DNA of 64,000 nt from an uncultured Hyphomicrobium sp. (GCA_934555825.1 CAKTFJ010000001.1:1-64000); one strand, 5' to 3'; counted from the first letter of the stretch, positions 19,465 to 28,141 are shown. A program made the numbers and translations. Notes: generated by a model from the letters alone, not told the origin.

Positions 19465-19850
19465 TTTGTCCGAAGCTCGTCCGTCTCTAGGCTGTTGGTG
19501 GAGCAACCCTGCGAAGCCTGCAGGATGCCCGTTTTATTGGGCTGGGGCCTGTCGCCGGTCAAGCCCCGGGTGTGCCGAAAGGGCCTCAATCCCGAGAGAT
19601 TTTCGGAGCTTCGATCTCCCGACAAATTGGCCTACGCCGTTGTTTTGGCGAGATTCTCGCCTGGAAACAGGGGGCTTACGTTGCGGGGGCACCTGAGGGA
19701 GAGCCTCGCGAGGCGGGGCAGAATCGCATAATCTTGCGTTACATACCGCCATCGCCCAATCGCGGATAGGGTGAGCATGCTCACCGTTTGCGCTGAGGGA
19801 GGGGAGCACCCCATCCTCACGCGGTTGCCATAACTCTCTCTCTCTCTCTC
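19465..19850. other. Intergenic region upstream of yebC, with one perfect palindrome
   Basis: 386 bp without a supported gene. It holds the 16 bp palindrome at 19770-19785 and, next to the following gene, a CT microsatellite. Several GC-rich hairpins are possible around 19535-19600. No known RNA family is recognised, but a small RNA cannot be excluded. Confidence 0.4.
19770..19785. promoter_or_regulatory. Perfect 16-bp palindrome, possible operator
   Basis: GGTGAGCATGCTCACC reads the same on both strands and stands in AT-normal intergenic sequence downstream of the YmdB-type gene and about 300 bp upstream of yebC. Symmetry of this length suits a dimeric regulator. No regulator with this exact site is recognised. 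Confidence 0.35.
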
Positions 19851-19852
19851 TC
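19834..19852. repeat. CT dinucleotide microsatellite
   Basis: Nine CT units plus a C abut the stop codon of the YmdB-type gene (stop at 19851-19853). Slippage here would alter only the last base positions and the 3' untranslated region. Confidence 0.85.
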
Positions 19853-20675
19853 ACTCGACCCAGAAGAGCGGCTCGGTAGGCTCCAAAACGCCACCGAGCC
19901 GCAAACTTTTTACGCGCACCGCAAGGCCGGTTTTGTCGTCTGTCTCGACCGCGAGCCCGGAGACCGTCGCGGGACCGAGCGCCGGCTCGAAGCGCTCGCG
20001 CGGCAGGCGGGTGAGGAAGCGGTTCATGGGTTCCTCGGTATCCATGCCAAGCACGGAATTGTAATCCCCGCACATGCCTGCGTCCGACATGTAGGCCGTG
20101 CCGCCGCGCAGGATGCGTTCGTCTGCAGTTGGTGTGTGGGTGTGCGTGCCGACAACGACGCTCGCGCGGCCGTCGACAAAATGGCCGAGCGCCTGCTTCT
20201 CGCTGGTCGCTTCGGCATGGAAGTCGATCAGGATGGCATCGGCGCCGGATTTCAATGCGCAGGCGGTGAGCTCGCGGTCGATGGCGCGGAAGGGGCAGTC
20301 GATCTCCGTCATGAACACGCGGCCCATGGCGTTGATGACGAGCACGTCGGCGCCGTTCTGCGCGCGGATCAATGCCGCGCCGCGTCCGGGCGTGCCCGGC
20401 GGAAAGTTGAGCGGACGGATCAGGCGTTCCTGGCGCGCGATGTAGACAAGCGTTTCCTTCTGGTCGAAGGCGTGATTGCCAAGCGTGACCGCGTCGGCGC
20501 CGGCGTCGATCAGTTCCTCGTGGATGCTTTCGGTGATGCCGAAGCCGCCGGCCGCGTTCTCGCCGTTGATGACGAGGAAATCGAGCTTGTAGCGTTTGCG
20601 CAGGCGCGGGATTGCCTCGATGGCGGCGCGGCGGCCCGCGCGGCCCACGATGTCGCCGAGGAAGAGCAGGCGCAT
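19851..20675 (-). CDS. YmdB-type metallophosphoesterase (TIGR00282 family)
   Basis: Binuclear metal phosphodiesterase; the Bacillus homologue YmdB hydrolyses cyclic nucleotides. 274 residues. Metal-site motifs run in order: LFLGDIVGRAG at the start, VINGENAAGG, TLGNHAFD, LIDFHAEATSEK and VVGTHTHTPTADE. Length and motif order are those of the family. It follows fau on the same strand with a 19 nt gap, so the two are probably one transcript. The cellular substrate here is not known. Confidence 0.92.
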   Translation of the reverse strand: MRLLFLGDIVGRAGRRAAIEAIPRLRKRYKLDFLVINGENAAGGFGITESIHEELIDAGADAVTLGNHAFDQKETLVYIARQERLIRPLNFPPGTPGRGAALIRAQNGADVLVINAMGRVFMTEIDCPFRAIDRELTACALKSGADAILIDFHAEATSEKQALGHFVDGRASVVVGTHTHTPTADERILRGGTAYMSDAGMCGDYNSVLGMDTEEPMNRFLTRLPRERFEPALGPATVSGLAVETDDKTGLAVRVKSLRLGGVLEPTEPLFWVE

Positions 20676-20694
20676 CAGATATGGCCTTTGATTT

Positions 20695-21297
20695 TCATTG
20701 CGATGCGCACTTCAGCGGCCCCGAAGGGGTCAGGATCCAGTCGAGGCGTTCGTCATAATCCACGTGGGGAACGGCGTCGACCCGCTGCTCGTCAAAGGCG
20801 ACGCCAATGGAAACGATCGGTTTCAATGCGCGGAGGCGGGCGAGCGTGCGGTCGTAGAAGCCGCCGCCGTAGCCGAGGCGATAGCCGCGGGAATCGAACG
20901 CGAGGAGGGGGCCGAGCACGATGTCGGGATCGACCGTTTTCGCCTCGGGTAGCGGCTCGCGGATGCCCCACATGGTTTCTGCGAGCGGCTCGCCCGGCGA
21001 CCAGGCGCGGAAGACGAGCGGCTTGCCTTTGCCCTCCATGACGGGAAGTGCAAGGCTGTAGCCTTCGCCTTCGAGGCGCGTCATGAGCGGCGTCAGGTCG
21101 ATTTCGTCGCCAATGCCGAGAAAGCCTGAGACGATAGCTGGCGCTTTGCGGCCTGCGAACGCGATGCCGTGGGCGGCGATCTCGCGCGATGCCGTCGCGC
21201 CTTTTCGCTCGAAAGCTTCGCTGCGCACCGCTTTGGCGCGGCGGCGCAGATCCTTTTTCAGGTCGTCCACGGACGGCGATGGGGGGAGATCGGTCAA
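20695..21297 (-). CDS. fau: 5-formyltetrahydrofolate cyclo-ligase
   Basis: Returns 5-formyl-THF to the folate pool as 5,10-methenyl-THF using ATP. 200 residues; the family signature is in the C-terminal half: VLGPLLAFDSRGYRLGYGGGFYDRTLARL, with an N-terminal basic helix DLKKDLRRRAKAVR. The annotated start is TTG with no clear ribosome site; a GTG nine codons later is an alternative. The gene lies directly behind the putative 6S RNA, the linkage (ssrS-fau) known from many proteobacteria. Confidence 0.92.
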   Translation of the reverse strand: MTDLPPSPSVDDLKKDLRRRAKAVRSEAFERKGATASREIAAHGIAFAGRKAPAIVSGFLGIGDEIDLTPLMTRLEGEGYSLALPVMEGKGKPLVFRAWSPGEPLAETMWGIREPLPEAKTVDPDIVLGPLLAFDSRGYRLGYGGGFYDRTLARLRALKPIVSIGVAFDEQRVDAVPHVDYDERLDWILTPSGPLKCASQ

Positions 21298-21339
21298 GGC
21301 GCGTTCGTTTCAGGCAAGTTGGCAGGCGAAAAGGAAAGT

Positions 21340-21510
21340 GCCGCGGTGGCCGTTGGAACGGTTGATCTCGCCGGGTCCCTACAAATGTAAGGTGGGCGCC
21401 ATATGTCCGGGGCCACGGCCCCGGCCAGGGACAGCTCCCAGGCAGATCTTATAGGCCCTGGAGATTCATGTGTTCCTGACGAACCCCGCAGCAACAGCTA
21501 TGTAAGCGCA
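21340..21510 (-). ncRNA. ssrS: Putative 6S RNA (approximate ends)
   Basis: The 235 bp gap between fau and the DUF4164-like gene has no reading frame of note but contains strong secondary structure on the minus strand, including a GC stem with CCGGGGCC facing GGCCCCGG (21408-21425) and longer imperfect pairings on both sides. In alphaproteobacteria the 6S RNA, which binds RNA polymerase and mimics an open promoter, is commonly encoded directly upstream of fau. The call rests mainly on this position; ends are estimates and I could not run a covariance search. Confidence 0.45.
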
Positions 21511-21532
21511 GCGTCAGCAAAAAGCGAGGGGA

Positions 21533-21841
21533 TCAGTCGCCACGCTCGACGACGCCGCCGAGGCGCTCGATCACCCAATCGATGCGGTTGGCAACGGCGC
21601 TGCGGCTCTCCTCAAGGGCCGCGATGCGCATGCGTGCGGCCTCAAGATCCGATTTCAGCCGGTCGCGCTCCTGCTCCAGCGATTTGATGCGCGTTTCGAG
21701 ACGTGCGGGAGGCGCGGCCGAATCTGCCCGCTTGGTTGCTGCTGCCGTTTTCGGTGCTGCCGGCGCCTTGGCGGCGGCTGGCGTCTTGGAGCGGGTGCGG
21801 CTGCTTGCGCGCTTCACCTTCTCCTTTGCTCGTGGAGCCAT
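21533..21841 (-). CDS. Small coiled-coil protein (DUF4164-like)
   Basis: 102 residues. A basic Ala/Lys/Pro-rich N-terminal half is followed by a heptad-patterned helix ([31 protein letters not shown]) and a short end [13 protein letters not shown]. Coiled-coil proteins of this size and ending occur next to zapA, 6S RNA and fau in Hyphomicrobiales; zapA itself is not present here. A cell-division or structural role is only suggested by that context. Divergent from gap. Confidence 0.65.
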   Translation of the reverse strand: MAPRAKEKVKRASSRTRSKTPAAAKAPAAPKTAAATKRADSAAPPARLETRIKSLEQERDRLKSDLEAARMRIAALEESRSAVANRIDWVIERLGGVVERGD

Positions 21842-22120
21842 GATCTTCCCCGCCTAACTCCCTCAATGCGGCCAGTTTTGGCCGGGTCCCCTCGGGCCCG
21901 CCTTACCATAGGAAATCCGATCCGGCGGTGCAAGAAACGACCCGGCCGGAGAGTTAGGGAGATGCTACTTTCGGGCGGAAAACCCCGTGTGGCGGCGCGC
22001 AGCATTGACAGGGCGCGGGTGCGCCAACTTAATGGCGCCCGCCCGGCGGCTTTTTCAGGCGCTTCGGCCCTCTATTCCCCGCCGCCCAAGACGAACACAC
22101 CCCGATTTGGAGGACGCTTT

Positions 22121-23128
22121 ATGGCTATCAAGGTCGCGATCAATGGATTTGGCCGGATCGGCCGCAATGTCTTGCGCGCGATCTACGAGTCGGGACGCAC
22201 CGACGTTGATGTGGTGGCGATCAACGATCTCGGCCCGGTGGAGACCAACGCGCACCTGTTGCGCTTCGACAGCGTACACGGGCGGTTTCCCGGCGAAGTG
22301 ACGGTGAAGGGCGATTCGCTCGATCTCGGCCGTGGGCCCATCAAGGTGACGGCGGTGAAGAACCCGGCGGAGCTTCCGCATAAGGAACTCGGCGTCGACA
22401 TCGCGTTCGAGTGCACCGGCATTTTCACGAGCAAGGAAAAGGCGTCCGCTCATCTCACGGCAGGCGCGAAGCGCGTGCTCGTCTCGGCGCCGGCCGATGG
22501 CGTGGATCTGACCGTCGTTTACGGCGTGAACCACGACAAGCTCACGAAGGATCACCTCGTTGTCTCCAACGCGTCGTGCACGACGAACTGCCTCGCGCCG
22601 GTGGCTAAGGTGCTGAACGACCTCGTCGGCATCGAGAAAGGCTTCATGACGACGATCCACAGCTACACGGGCGACCAGCCGACGCTCGACACGCTGCACA
22701 AGGATCTCTATCGCGCGCGCGCCGCGGCGCTTGCCATGATCCCGACGACGACGGGTGCGGCGAAGGCCGTGGGCCTCGTGCTGCCGGAACTCAACGGCAA
22801 GCTCGACGGCACCTCGATCCGTGTGCCGACTCCGAACGTCTCGGTGGTGGACTTCAAGTTCGTTGCGAAGAACGAGACCAGCAAGGACGAGATCAACGCG
22901 GCCATCAAGGCGGCCGCGTCGCAGCAGCTCAAGGGCGTGCTCGGCGTGACGGATCAGCCGAACGTCTCGATCGACTTCAACCACGATCCGCACTCGTCCA
23001 TCTTCCATCTCGACCAGACGAAGGTGCTGGACGGCACGCTGGTGCGTGTGCTCGCGTGGTACGATAACGAGTGGGGCTTCTCGAACCGCATGTCGGATAC
23101 GGCGGTTGCGATGGGTAAGCTGCTCTAA
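22121..23128 (+). CDS. gap: Glyceraldehyde-3-phosphate dehydrogenase, type I
   Basis: Oxidises glyceraldehyde 3-phosphate to 1,3-bisphosphoglycerate with NAD(P)+. 335 residues starting [20 protein letters not shown] (the dinucleotide fold). The active-site Cys153 is in [12 protein letters not shown], the His in [10 protein letters not shown], and the C-terminal [12 protein letters not shown] is intact. ATG 22121 has GGAGG 8 nt upstream; the longer open frame upstream is non-coding. tkt and pgk, often next to gap in relatives, are not adjacent here. A strong terminator follows. Confidence 0.97.
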   Translation: MAIKVAINGFGRIGRNVLRAIYESGRTDVDVVAINDLGPVETNAHLLRFDSVHGRFPGEVTVKGDSLDLGRGPIKVTAVKNPAELPHKELGVDIAFECTGIFTSKEKASAHLTAGAKRVLVSAPADGVDLTVVYGVNHDKLTKDHLVVSNASCTTNCLAPVAKVLNDLVGIEKGFMTTIHSYTGDQPTLDTLHKDLYRARAAALAMIPTTTGAAKAVGLVLPELNGKLDGTSIRVPTPNVSVVDFKFVAKNETSKDEINAAIKAAASQQLKGVLGVTDQPNVSIDFNHDPHSSIFHLDQTKVLDGTLVRVLAWYDNEWGFSNRMSDTAVAMGKLL

Positions 23129-23154
23129 TCCGATCAACTCGTTTGAACGATTGA

Positions 23155-23193
23155 AACCCCTTCCGAGTGGCTAGCTCGGGAGGGGTTTTTGTT
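23155..23193 (+). terminator. Rho-independent terminator of gap
   Basis: Stem CCCCTTCCGAG (from 23157) with CTCGGGAGGGG, loop of 7 nt, followed by TTTTTGTTTG. It lies about 30 nt after the gap stop codon. Confidence 0.92.
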
Positions 23194-23244
23194 TGTGGAG
23201 CGGCCTCTTGTTGGCGTGCGCGGGTTGCGTTTGGTCTGTTGTGA

Positions 23245-23868
23245 TTATTTCGTCAGATGGGAATTGTCGGCAAAACCGATCATTGCCCTGTTACGAAAAT
23301 AATCATCTTGCCGAAGATGGGTGATGCTCCCCTTTGGGGCTGGATACGCAATGAAGCCGCAAGATTCGATTGGGATCTTCATCCATGCCGAGATGATCAA
23401 GCTCAGAGCGAATCCGTGACTGACTATGATCTGCGTTGCGCAGTCGCGGCTTAGGATTGTTTCGACATAGGGATAAATGCGGCGCGCGACATCGCGACGA
23501 GACTCCGCGCCGTCAATACCGCCGCGATGATCGAGCCTGTCCGAGTCCGGCGCAGGGATGTAACGGGCATCGAGCCAATCCTGCGGCTTACCCTCCGCCA
23601 CGCCGTAGCTAATCTCTCTGAGTGCAGCTGTTTCTACGGCCGGTTTCGAGAAACGTCGGCCAATAGCTGCGGCCGTTTGAGACGCCCGTAGCAGGTCCGA
23701 TGAGAACAGCTCGATGTCGTTGTGGCCAATGATGTCGAAAAGCTTGTCGGCGGTCGCTGAGGCTTCCTGTCGACCCCTCTCGGTCAAGCCTGTGTCGTAC
23801 CAGCCTCCGACCTTTTTCTCGACGTGGTGAACCGACTCGGTGTGCGTCACCACGAACAAATCCTTCAT
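23245..23868 (-). CDS. Histidine phosphatase superfamily protein with altered RHG motif
   Basis: 207 residues of phosphoglycerate-mutase fold: TGLTERGRQEASATADKL, LFSSDLLRASQTAAAIG, REISYGVAEGKPQDW and the second catalytic His in IIVSHGFAL (about residue 152). The first catalytic motif, normally RHG(E/Q)T, reads THTES at residues 8-12: the His is kept, but the preceding Arg, which binds phosphate, and the Gly are changed. Activity may therefore be altered or lost. GGAGG lies 9 nt before ATG. It is somewhat AT-richer than the genes around it. The substrate is unknown. Confidence 0.85.
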   Translation of the reverse strand: MKDLFVVTHTESVHHVEKKVGGWYDTGLTERGRQEASATADKLFDIIGHNDIELFSSDLLRASQTAAAIGRRFSKPAVETAALREISYGVAEGKPQDWLDARYIPAPDSDRLDHRGGIDGAESRRDVARRIYPYVETILSRDCATQIIVSHGFALSLIISAWMKIPIESCGFIAYPAPKGSITHLRQDDYFRNRAMIGFADNSHLTK

Positions 23869-23910
23869 TACGGAACGCCTCCGGTTCGCGTCCTGTTACC
23901 GGCCGCGCGT

Positions 23911-24252
23911 TCACAGCCAGTACCAGCCGAGGCCGATGAGGGCGAGGCCGACGATGAGCGCGATCGTCGCGACGACGCTCAGGACCTTGGCGATGACGTG
24001 GCCGATCACGGTGCCGGCGGCGCGTCGCGCTTTGCCCGTGACGGATGCTTGGCCGGCAATGTCGCGATACTTTTCTTCAAGAGCGGTGGGGCTTTCGGCC
24101 GAGCGCTGGCCGCGCGCGACGTGCCAAGCGCTGTCCCACGCTGCGCCCACGAGATCGTAGCGGGAGACGCGCCATAGAACGAAGGCCGCGAACAGCATGA
24201 TGCCCCCGCCCCAGATCATCATCCACTCGCCTGTCCCGAGTTCCGTCACCAT
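23911..24252 (-). CDS. Small inner-membrane protein, unknown
   Basis: 113 residues with two membrane helices: about 9-27 (MMIWGGGIMLFAAFVLWRV) and 88-112 (VLSVVATIALIVGLALIGLGWYW), joined by a soluble stretch that includes ESPTALEEKYRDIAGQ. GGGGGAA lies before ATG. It stands upstream of the histidine phosphatase and downstream of the YeaQ-like gene on the same strand, perhaps a small stress-related cluster. No family is recognised. Confidence 0.6.
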   Translation of the reverse strand: MVTELGTGEWMMIWGGGIMLFAAFVLWRVSRYDLVGAAWDSAWHVARGQRSAESPTALEEKYRDIAGQASVTGKARRAAGTVIGHVIAKVLSVVATIALIVGLALIGLGWYWL

Positions 24253-24338
24253 GTGGTTTCCCCCAACCCGTCTCGCGGGGCGCGTGGGATCACGGCCCTT
24301 GCGAAGGGATGATGTGAGACGGGACGGCGGTCAACAGG

Positions 24339-24632
24339 TCAGGGCGTTGTCTGAGTGGATTTTCCCCGCCACCAGAGCAGGAGCAACACGAGCAGCGAAC
24401 CTGCGAAGGCCGCAACGACATCTCTGAGCGAGATGGTGACCCGCTCGAGGCCGGGGAGCAGGCCGAGGAGGCGGAACAGGAGGCCACCGACAACCGCGCC
24501 AGCAAGCCCCAGGGCAAGGTTGTTCCAGAGGCCGAAGCCGCGTTTCTCGCCCTTAGCGACGAGCCCCGTGAGGCTGCCGGCGAGGAGACCTACGATGATC
24601 CAAACGACGATATGATCAAGGGCAACGGACAT
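24339..24632 (-). CDS. GlsB/YeaQ/YmgE-family stress-response membrane protein
   Basis: 97 residues, slightly longer than the usual 80-90. Three hydrophobic segments are separated by glycine-rich turns: WIIVGLLAGSLTGLVAKGE, NLALGLAGAVVGGLLFRLLGL and VVAAFAGSLLVLLLLWW. The first two carry the transglycosylase-associated (YeaQ/YmgE) pattern. The family is inner-membrane and general-stress linked, without an assigned reaction. GGGAGG is 6 nt before ATG. Confidence 0.85.
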   Translation of the reverse strand: MSVALDHIVVWIIVGLLAGSLTGLVAKGEKRGFGLWNNLALGLAGAVVGGLLFRLLGLLPGLERVTISLRDVVAAFAGSLLVLLLLWWRGKSTQTTP

Positions 24633-24853
24633 GGCGACCTCCCGATGAGGTGTTGCGGAGCGAGCCTTCGGAAAATGAGCTTATCACGGATGAGCCGACA
24701 TCGCGCCGGAACCTCTGTCCTGCGTTTTTGTTAAGGTGAACCGTTCAGGGATTGTTGACCGCACGCTTGGTGCCGCTGGTGAGGCGCGGGCTTGGGGTGT
24801 ACATTGATCCGGCGGGGGGATGGACTTGTTCTCGACCAACCAGGAGTTCGGTC

Positions 24854-25447
24854 ATGCAGGCATCACCCACGACCTATCCGCCCGGCGCCGTCCGGATGCG
24901 TCCCATGCTCGACGCGCTGGCCAGAAACTGGTGGCTCATCATGCTGCGCGGCGTGCTGGCCATTCTGTTCGGCGTGCTGGCCTTCATCTGGCCGGGCATC
25001 ACGTTGCTCACGCTCATTCTTCTCTATGCCGGGTTTGCTTTCGCTGACGGCGCGTTGTCGTTGATCGCCGCCGTGCGCGGTGGAACGCCAACGCCACGCT
25101 GGTGGCTTGCGCTGGTGGGCGTGATGGGCATCGGCGTCGGCGTGCTCACGGTTTTCTACCCGCAGATCACCGGCCTTGTGCTGCTCATGTTCATCGCGGC
25201 GTGGGCTGTTGTGACGGGTATTTTGCAGATCTACGGCGCGATCAAGCTCAGGCACGAGATCGAGGGCGAATGGTGGCTCGTCGCGAGCGGCGTTCTCTCC
25301 GTGATCTTCGGCGGGTTGCTCGTTGCATGGCCCGGCGCGGGCGCGCTCGCGATGGTGCTGGTGATCGGCTCGTTCGCGATCGTTTTCGGCGCGCTTCTGA
25401 TCGGCTTCGCGCTGAGGCTGCGCAAGCACGCGGCGGTGCGGATCTAG
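24854..25447 (+). CDS. HdeD-family membrane protein
   Basis: 197 residues with six hydrophobic helices from about residue 25: NWWLIMLRGVLAILFGVLAF then IWPGITLLTLILLYAGFAFADG, with the pattern repeated (GVLSVIFGGLLVAWPGAGALAMVLVIG). This internal duplication and the WP-containing turns are typical of HdeD, a membrane protein connected to acid resistance in E. coli; the function in alphaproteobacteria is not established. ATG 24854 has GGAG before it. Confidence 0.88.
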   Translation: MQASPTTYPPGAVRMRPMLDALARNWWLIMLRGVLAILFGVLAFIWPGITLLTLILLYAGFAFADGALSLIAAVRGGTPTPRWWLALVGVMGIGVGVLTVFYPQITGLVLLMFIAAWAVVTGILQIYGAIKLRHEIEGEWWLVASGVLSVIFGGLLVAWPGAGALAMVLVIGSFAIVFGALLIGFALRLRKHAAVRI

Positions 25448-25500
25448 CGTTCCGCGGAACGCGCGTACACGGCCGCGACGACGAATCAGTCGCGGCCGTG
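25447..25500. promoter_or_regulatory. Palindrome plus 12-bp hairpin between hdeD-like gene and ruvC
   Basis: GCGTTCCGCGGAACGC (25447-25462) is a perfect 16 bp palindrome. It is followed by a perfect 12 bp stem, 25468-25479 with 25489-25500, loop 9 nt. No T-run follows on either strand, so this is not a typical terminator. It ends 14 nt before ruvC and could affect its expression. Confidence 0.4.
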
Positions 25501-25513
25501 ATATGCGATCGCT

Positions 25514-26044
25514 ATGCGGGGGCAGGCACAAATCAGAATTATCGGCATCGATCCGGGGCTTCGACGCACCGGGTGGGGCGTCATCGAGACCGATGGCGTG
25601 CGGCTGAGCTATGTCTCGTCGGGCCTCATTACCTCGACGTCGGACGAGGATCTCGCCTACCGGCTGCGCGAACTGTTCGAGGGGCTGACGAGCGTCATTG
25701 CGGCCTCGGGCGCGCGGGAAGCGGCAGTCGAAGAGACGTTCGTGAACGAGAATGCACGGGCGACGCTGAAGCTCGGCCAGGCGCGCGGCATGGCGCTGCT
25801 CGCACCCGCGATGCGCGGGCTCGCGATTGCTGAGTATGCGCCGAACCTGATCAAGAAAGCGGTGGTGGGCACCGGGCATGCCGAGAAGCGTCAGGTGCAG
25901 GCGATGATCGGGTTTCTCTTGCCGAAGGCACGCTTCGAAAGTGCGGACGAAGCGGATGCGCTGGCGATTGCGATCTGCCACGCGAACCATCGGGGTGCTG
26001 CGGCGCTCGCCAAGCGGATCGCGAAAGTGGAGGCTCGCGGATGA
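25514..26044 (+). CDS. ruvC: Holliday junction resolvase RuvC
   Basis: Endonuclease that cuts Holliday junctions symmetrically during recombination repair. 176 residues with RNase H-like acidic residues in [39 protein letters not shown] and [14 protein letters not shown] (the catalytic Asp near the C-terminus). Overlaps ruvA by 4 nt (ATGA), so the two are translationally coupled. Confidence 0.97.
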   Translation: MRGQAQIRIIGIDPGLRRTGWGVIETDGVRLSYVSSGLITSTSDEDLAYRLRELFEGLTSVIAASGAREAAVEETFVNENARATLKLGQARGMALLAPAMRGLAIAEYAPNLIKKAVVGTGHAEKRQVQAMIGFLLPKARFESADEADALAIAICHANHRGAAALAKRIAKVEARG

Positions 26045-26667
26045 TCGGCCAACTCAGGGGCAAGGTGGACGCCATCGGCGAAGCGCACGCGATTATCGAT
26101 GTCGGCGGCGTGGGATACGAGGTGCAGCTTTCGACGCGCACGCTGCGCAACCTCAAGCTCGGCGAGGAGGTGGTGCTGACCATCGACACGCACGTGCGCG
26201 AGGATGCGATCCGCCTGTTCGGTTTCAAGAGCGAGGTCGAGCGGAGCTGGTTTCGCACGCTCCAGAACGTGCAAGGTGTGGGCTCCAAGGTAGCGCTGGG
26301 TGTGTTGGGCGTGATGAGCACGCAGGAGCTTGCGAACGCGGTGGCGCTTGGAAACTTTGCAGCAGTCGAGCAGGCGCCGGGCGTGGGCAAGAAGCTTGCG
26401 CAGCGGATCGTAACGGAGCTCAAAGACAAGGCGCCGGCGCTTTCGGTTGCGGGCCTCAACGTGCCGCAGACAGGGTCAAGCGGTGCCGACGCAGTGGGTG
26501 TGCCGGTGGAGGGTCAAGCGGCAGCGGAGGCCATCTCCGCGCTGACCAACCTCGGCTACAATCCGGCGCAGGCCTCTGCCGCGGTTGCGGCCGCCGTGAC
26601 GGAGCTTGGGGCGGAGGCAGATACGGCAAAGCTGATCCGGCGGGGGCTGAAAGAGCTGGCAAGATAG
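26041..26667 (+). CDS. ruvA: Holliday junction-binding protein RuvA
   Basis: Tetrameric protein that holds the four-way junction and loads the RuvB motor. 208 residues: an N-terminal OB fold ([31 protein letters not shown]), the helix-hairpin-helix pair ([19 protein letters not shown] and [22 protein letters not shown]), a flexible linker, and the C-terminal RuvB-binding helices ([23 protein letters not shown]). The start codon lies inside the end of ruvC. ruvB does not follow directly: three unrelated genes and a divergent region intervene. Confidence 0.97.
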   Translation: MIGQLRGKVDAIGEAHAIIDVGGVGYEVQLSTRTLRNLKLGEEVVLTIDTHVREDAIRLFGFKSEVERSWFRTLQNVQGVGSKVALGVLGVMSTQELANAVALGNFAAVEQAPGVGKKLAQRIVTELKDKAPALSVAGLNVPQTGSSGADAVGVPVEGQAAAEAISALTNLGYNPAQASAAVAAAVTELGAEADTAKLIRRGLKELAR

Positions 26668-26727
26668 CCGCGCCGCTGAGGCGAGACGCGGTCAATTCGA
26701 AGTGCGGGTGAGGTTGGATAGCCGCGC

Positions 26728-27306
26728 TTGCAAAAGGACCCCCTCCCGCTAACTTACGGCGACCTGATTTCCTTTTTTATCGCGGTGGTTGCTTTGCGCA
26801 CATCTGCTGTTGTTTTGGCTGTTGGACTTCTCGCCGTGTCGATCGTGGCGGGCTACGCGGTGCTCGTCGATGGCGAAGACAAGCGCGAGGCTGCGCCCGT
26901 GCCTGAGACGGTGGAAACCAAACCGCAGCTTTATTGCGTTTTCTTTCGCTTGTCTGGGAAGGAGCCGCGGCTGGAGCTTCTGTTCAACGTGGACCGCGAA
27001 GAGCGCTTTCATTTCCGGCAGCTCTACCTCATAGAGCTCAACGGATCTCAACGCTTGGTGGATGCGAAGGACCCGCCGTTCCCGGAGTGGACGTTTGACG
27101 GTTCCGTCAATCCATCGCGATTGAGCTCAGAGATCAGGGTCGTCGATAATACGGCGGCCGGGTTTCATCAGGAGCAGATCACGGTTTCGATCTACGATTA
27201 CGAGCCGGCCACCGCCGCACGGCAGGAATTCGAAGCCAGTCTGACGAGCATTTATTATCAGAACCTCGCCGGGCGCTGTACCAATGTTCAAGTTCAGCGG
27301 GATTGA
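26728..27306 (+). CDS. Hypothetical membrane-anchored protein inserted after ruvA
   Basis: 192 residues from TTG 26728 (AGGTTGG lies upstream, weak). One membrane helix at about 24-44 (TSAVVLAVGLLAVSIVAGYAVLV), then a periplasmic-like domain with KPQLYCVFFRLSGKEPRLELLFN, a strand-rich HFRQLYLIELNG, DNTAAGFHQEQITVSIYDYE and a second Cys near the end. No family is recognised. It lies 60 nt after ruvA on the same strand and just before another small membrane protein, probably one transcript. Confidence 0.55.
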   Translation: MQKDPLPLTYGDLISFFIAVVALRTSAVVLAVGLLAVSIVAGYAVLVDGEDKREAAPVPETVETKPQLYCVFFRLSGKEPRLELLFNVDREERFHFRQLYLIELNGSQRLVDAKDPPFPEWTFDGSVNPSRLSSEIRVVDNTAAGFHQEQITVSIYDYEPATAARQEFEASLTSIYYQNLAGRCTNVQVQRD

Positions 27307-27310
27307 TGCG

Positions 27311-27553
27311 ATGTGCAAACTGTTCTCGTTTCCCGTGTGGCTCGTGCTGTCGCTGATCTGGACCGGGTCCGTGGCCTACTACGGGTTCATGAATGCGCCG
27401 TATGTGCCGCTCGATGTTTCGGCCAACGATCCGGCCACCATCGAAGCGTTGAACGCGGCCACGCTGCGGCACGCCTTGTTCTTCGGTGTGCTGGCCGCCG
27501 TGCCGCCGCTCATTGCGCTGTTGTTCGGCAAGCTGATTTGCCGGCGCGGCTGA
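27311..27553 (+). CDS. Small hypothetical membrane protein
   Basis: 80 residues from ATG 27311, four nt after the preceding stop codon; a start at 27284 would overlap the previous gene by 23 nt. Two membrane helices: FPVWLVLSLIWTGSVAYYGFM near the start and LFFGVLAAVPPLIALLFGKLIC near the end, separated by a short loop. GGGATTGATGCG before ATG gives a modest ribosome site. Function unknown. Confidence 0.55.
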   Translation: MCKLFSFPVWLVLSLIWTGSVAYYGFMNAPYVPLDVSANDPATIEALNAATLRHALFFGVLAAVPPLIALLFGKLICRRG

Positions 27554-27634
27554 TATCTTTCCGCCGTCAGAAAGGTCTCCGCCCGGGGCGCATGGATGCG
27601 CCGCCGGGGGATTGGTCACAGTGAGGCGGACGGA

Positions 27635-28141
27635 TCAGGCCGCGCCAGGGCCGGGGTCGTCATTGTCGGAGATGACGTCAGCACCAGTCGTGGTCAGCGA
27701 CTTCTTCCAGTGAGGCTGGAACTGGACGACCGACCCGGCGTCCTCGCCCCGCTTTGCAGCTTCCGGCTGATAGATAACCTTGATGAGCTTGATCGGCTCG
27801 ATGATCCCGTTCGGCTTGCGCAGCGGGAACACGTCACCCTCCTTGAGCCCCACCAGCGCGAGGCCGCGGGGCGTCGTGATGGGGAGCGCATTTCCTGGGT
27901 TCGACGCCTTCTCGTCGCGCGTCAGAAGCCGTTCCTCGGTGAAGCCGCCGCCGATGCTGATCTCGACGCGGCTGTCGATCGTCGCGACGCGGCGGTCGAC
28001 GGTGTGGTCGAGCAGCAGATTGGCGTTTTCCAGCTTCCCGCGCAGCAGGGCGAGATAGTCCTCGTCCTGGTCCTTGGAGTTCAGGAGCGACTGCAGGTAA
28101 GCGGAATCTTTCGCGGTGATGTGATTTTGGATCGATGACAT
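27635..28141 (-). CDS. GreA/GreB C-terminal-domain protein (Rnk-like)
   Basis: 168 residues. The C-terminal part has the Gre FKBP-like pattern: RVATIDSRVEISIG, then NALPITTPRGLALVGLKEGDVFPL. The N-terminal part is a short helix pair (SAYLQSLLNSKDQDEDYLALLRGKLENANLL), shorter than the GreA coiled coil, as in Rnk, which binds RNA polymerase without transcript-cleavage activity. It is inverted relative to the ruv genes around it. GGAG lies before ATG. Confidence 0.75.
   Translation of the reverse strand: MSSIQNHITAKDSAYLQSLLNSKDQDEDYLALLRGKLENANLLLDHTVDRRVATIDSRVEISIGGGFTEERLLTRDEKASNPGNALPITTPRGLALVGLKEGDVFPLRKPNGIIEPIKLIKVIYQPEAAKRGEDAGSVVQFQPHWKKSLTTTGADVISDNDDPGPGAA

Noticed and set aside
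25448..25462. LexA-type SOS box before ruvC
   Set aside because: The palindrome is GTTC-N4-GAAC, the inverse of the GAAC-N4-GTTC box, and the alphaproteobacterial GTTC-N7-GTTC box is absent.
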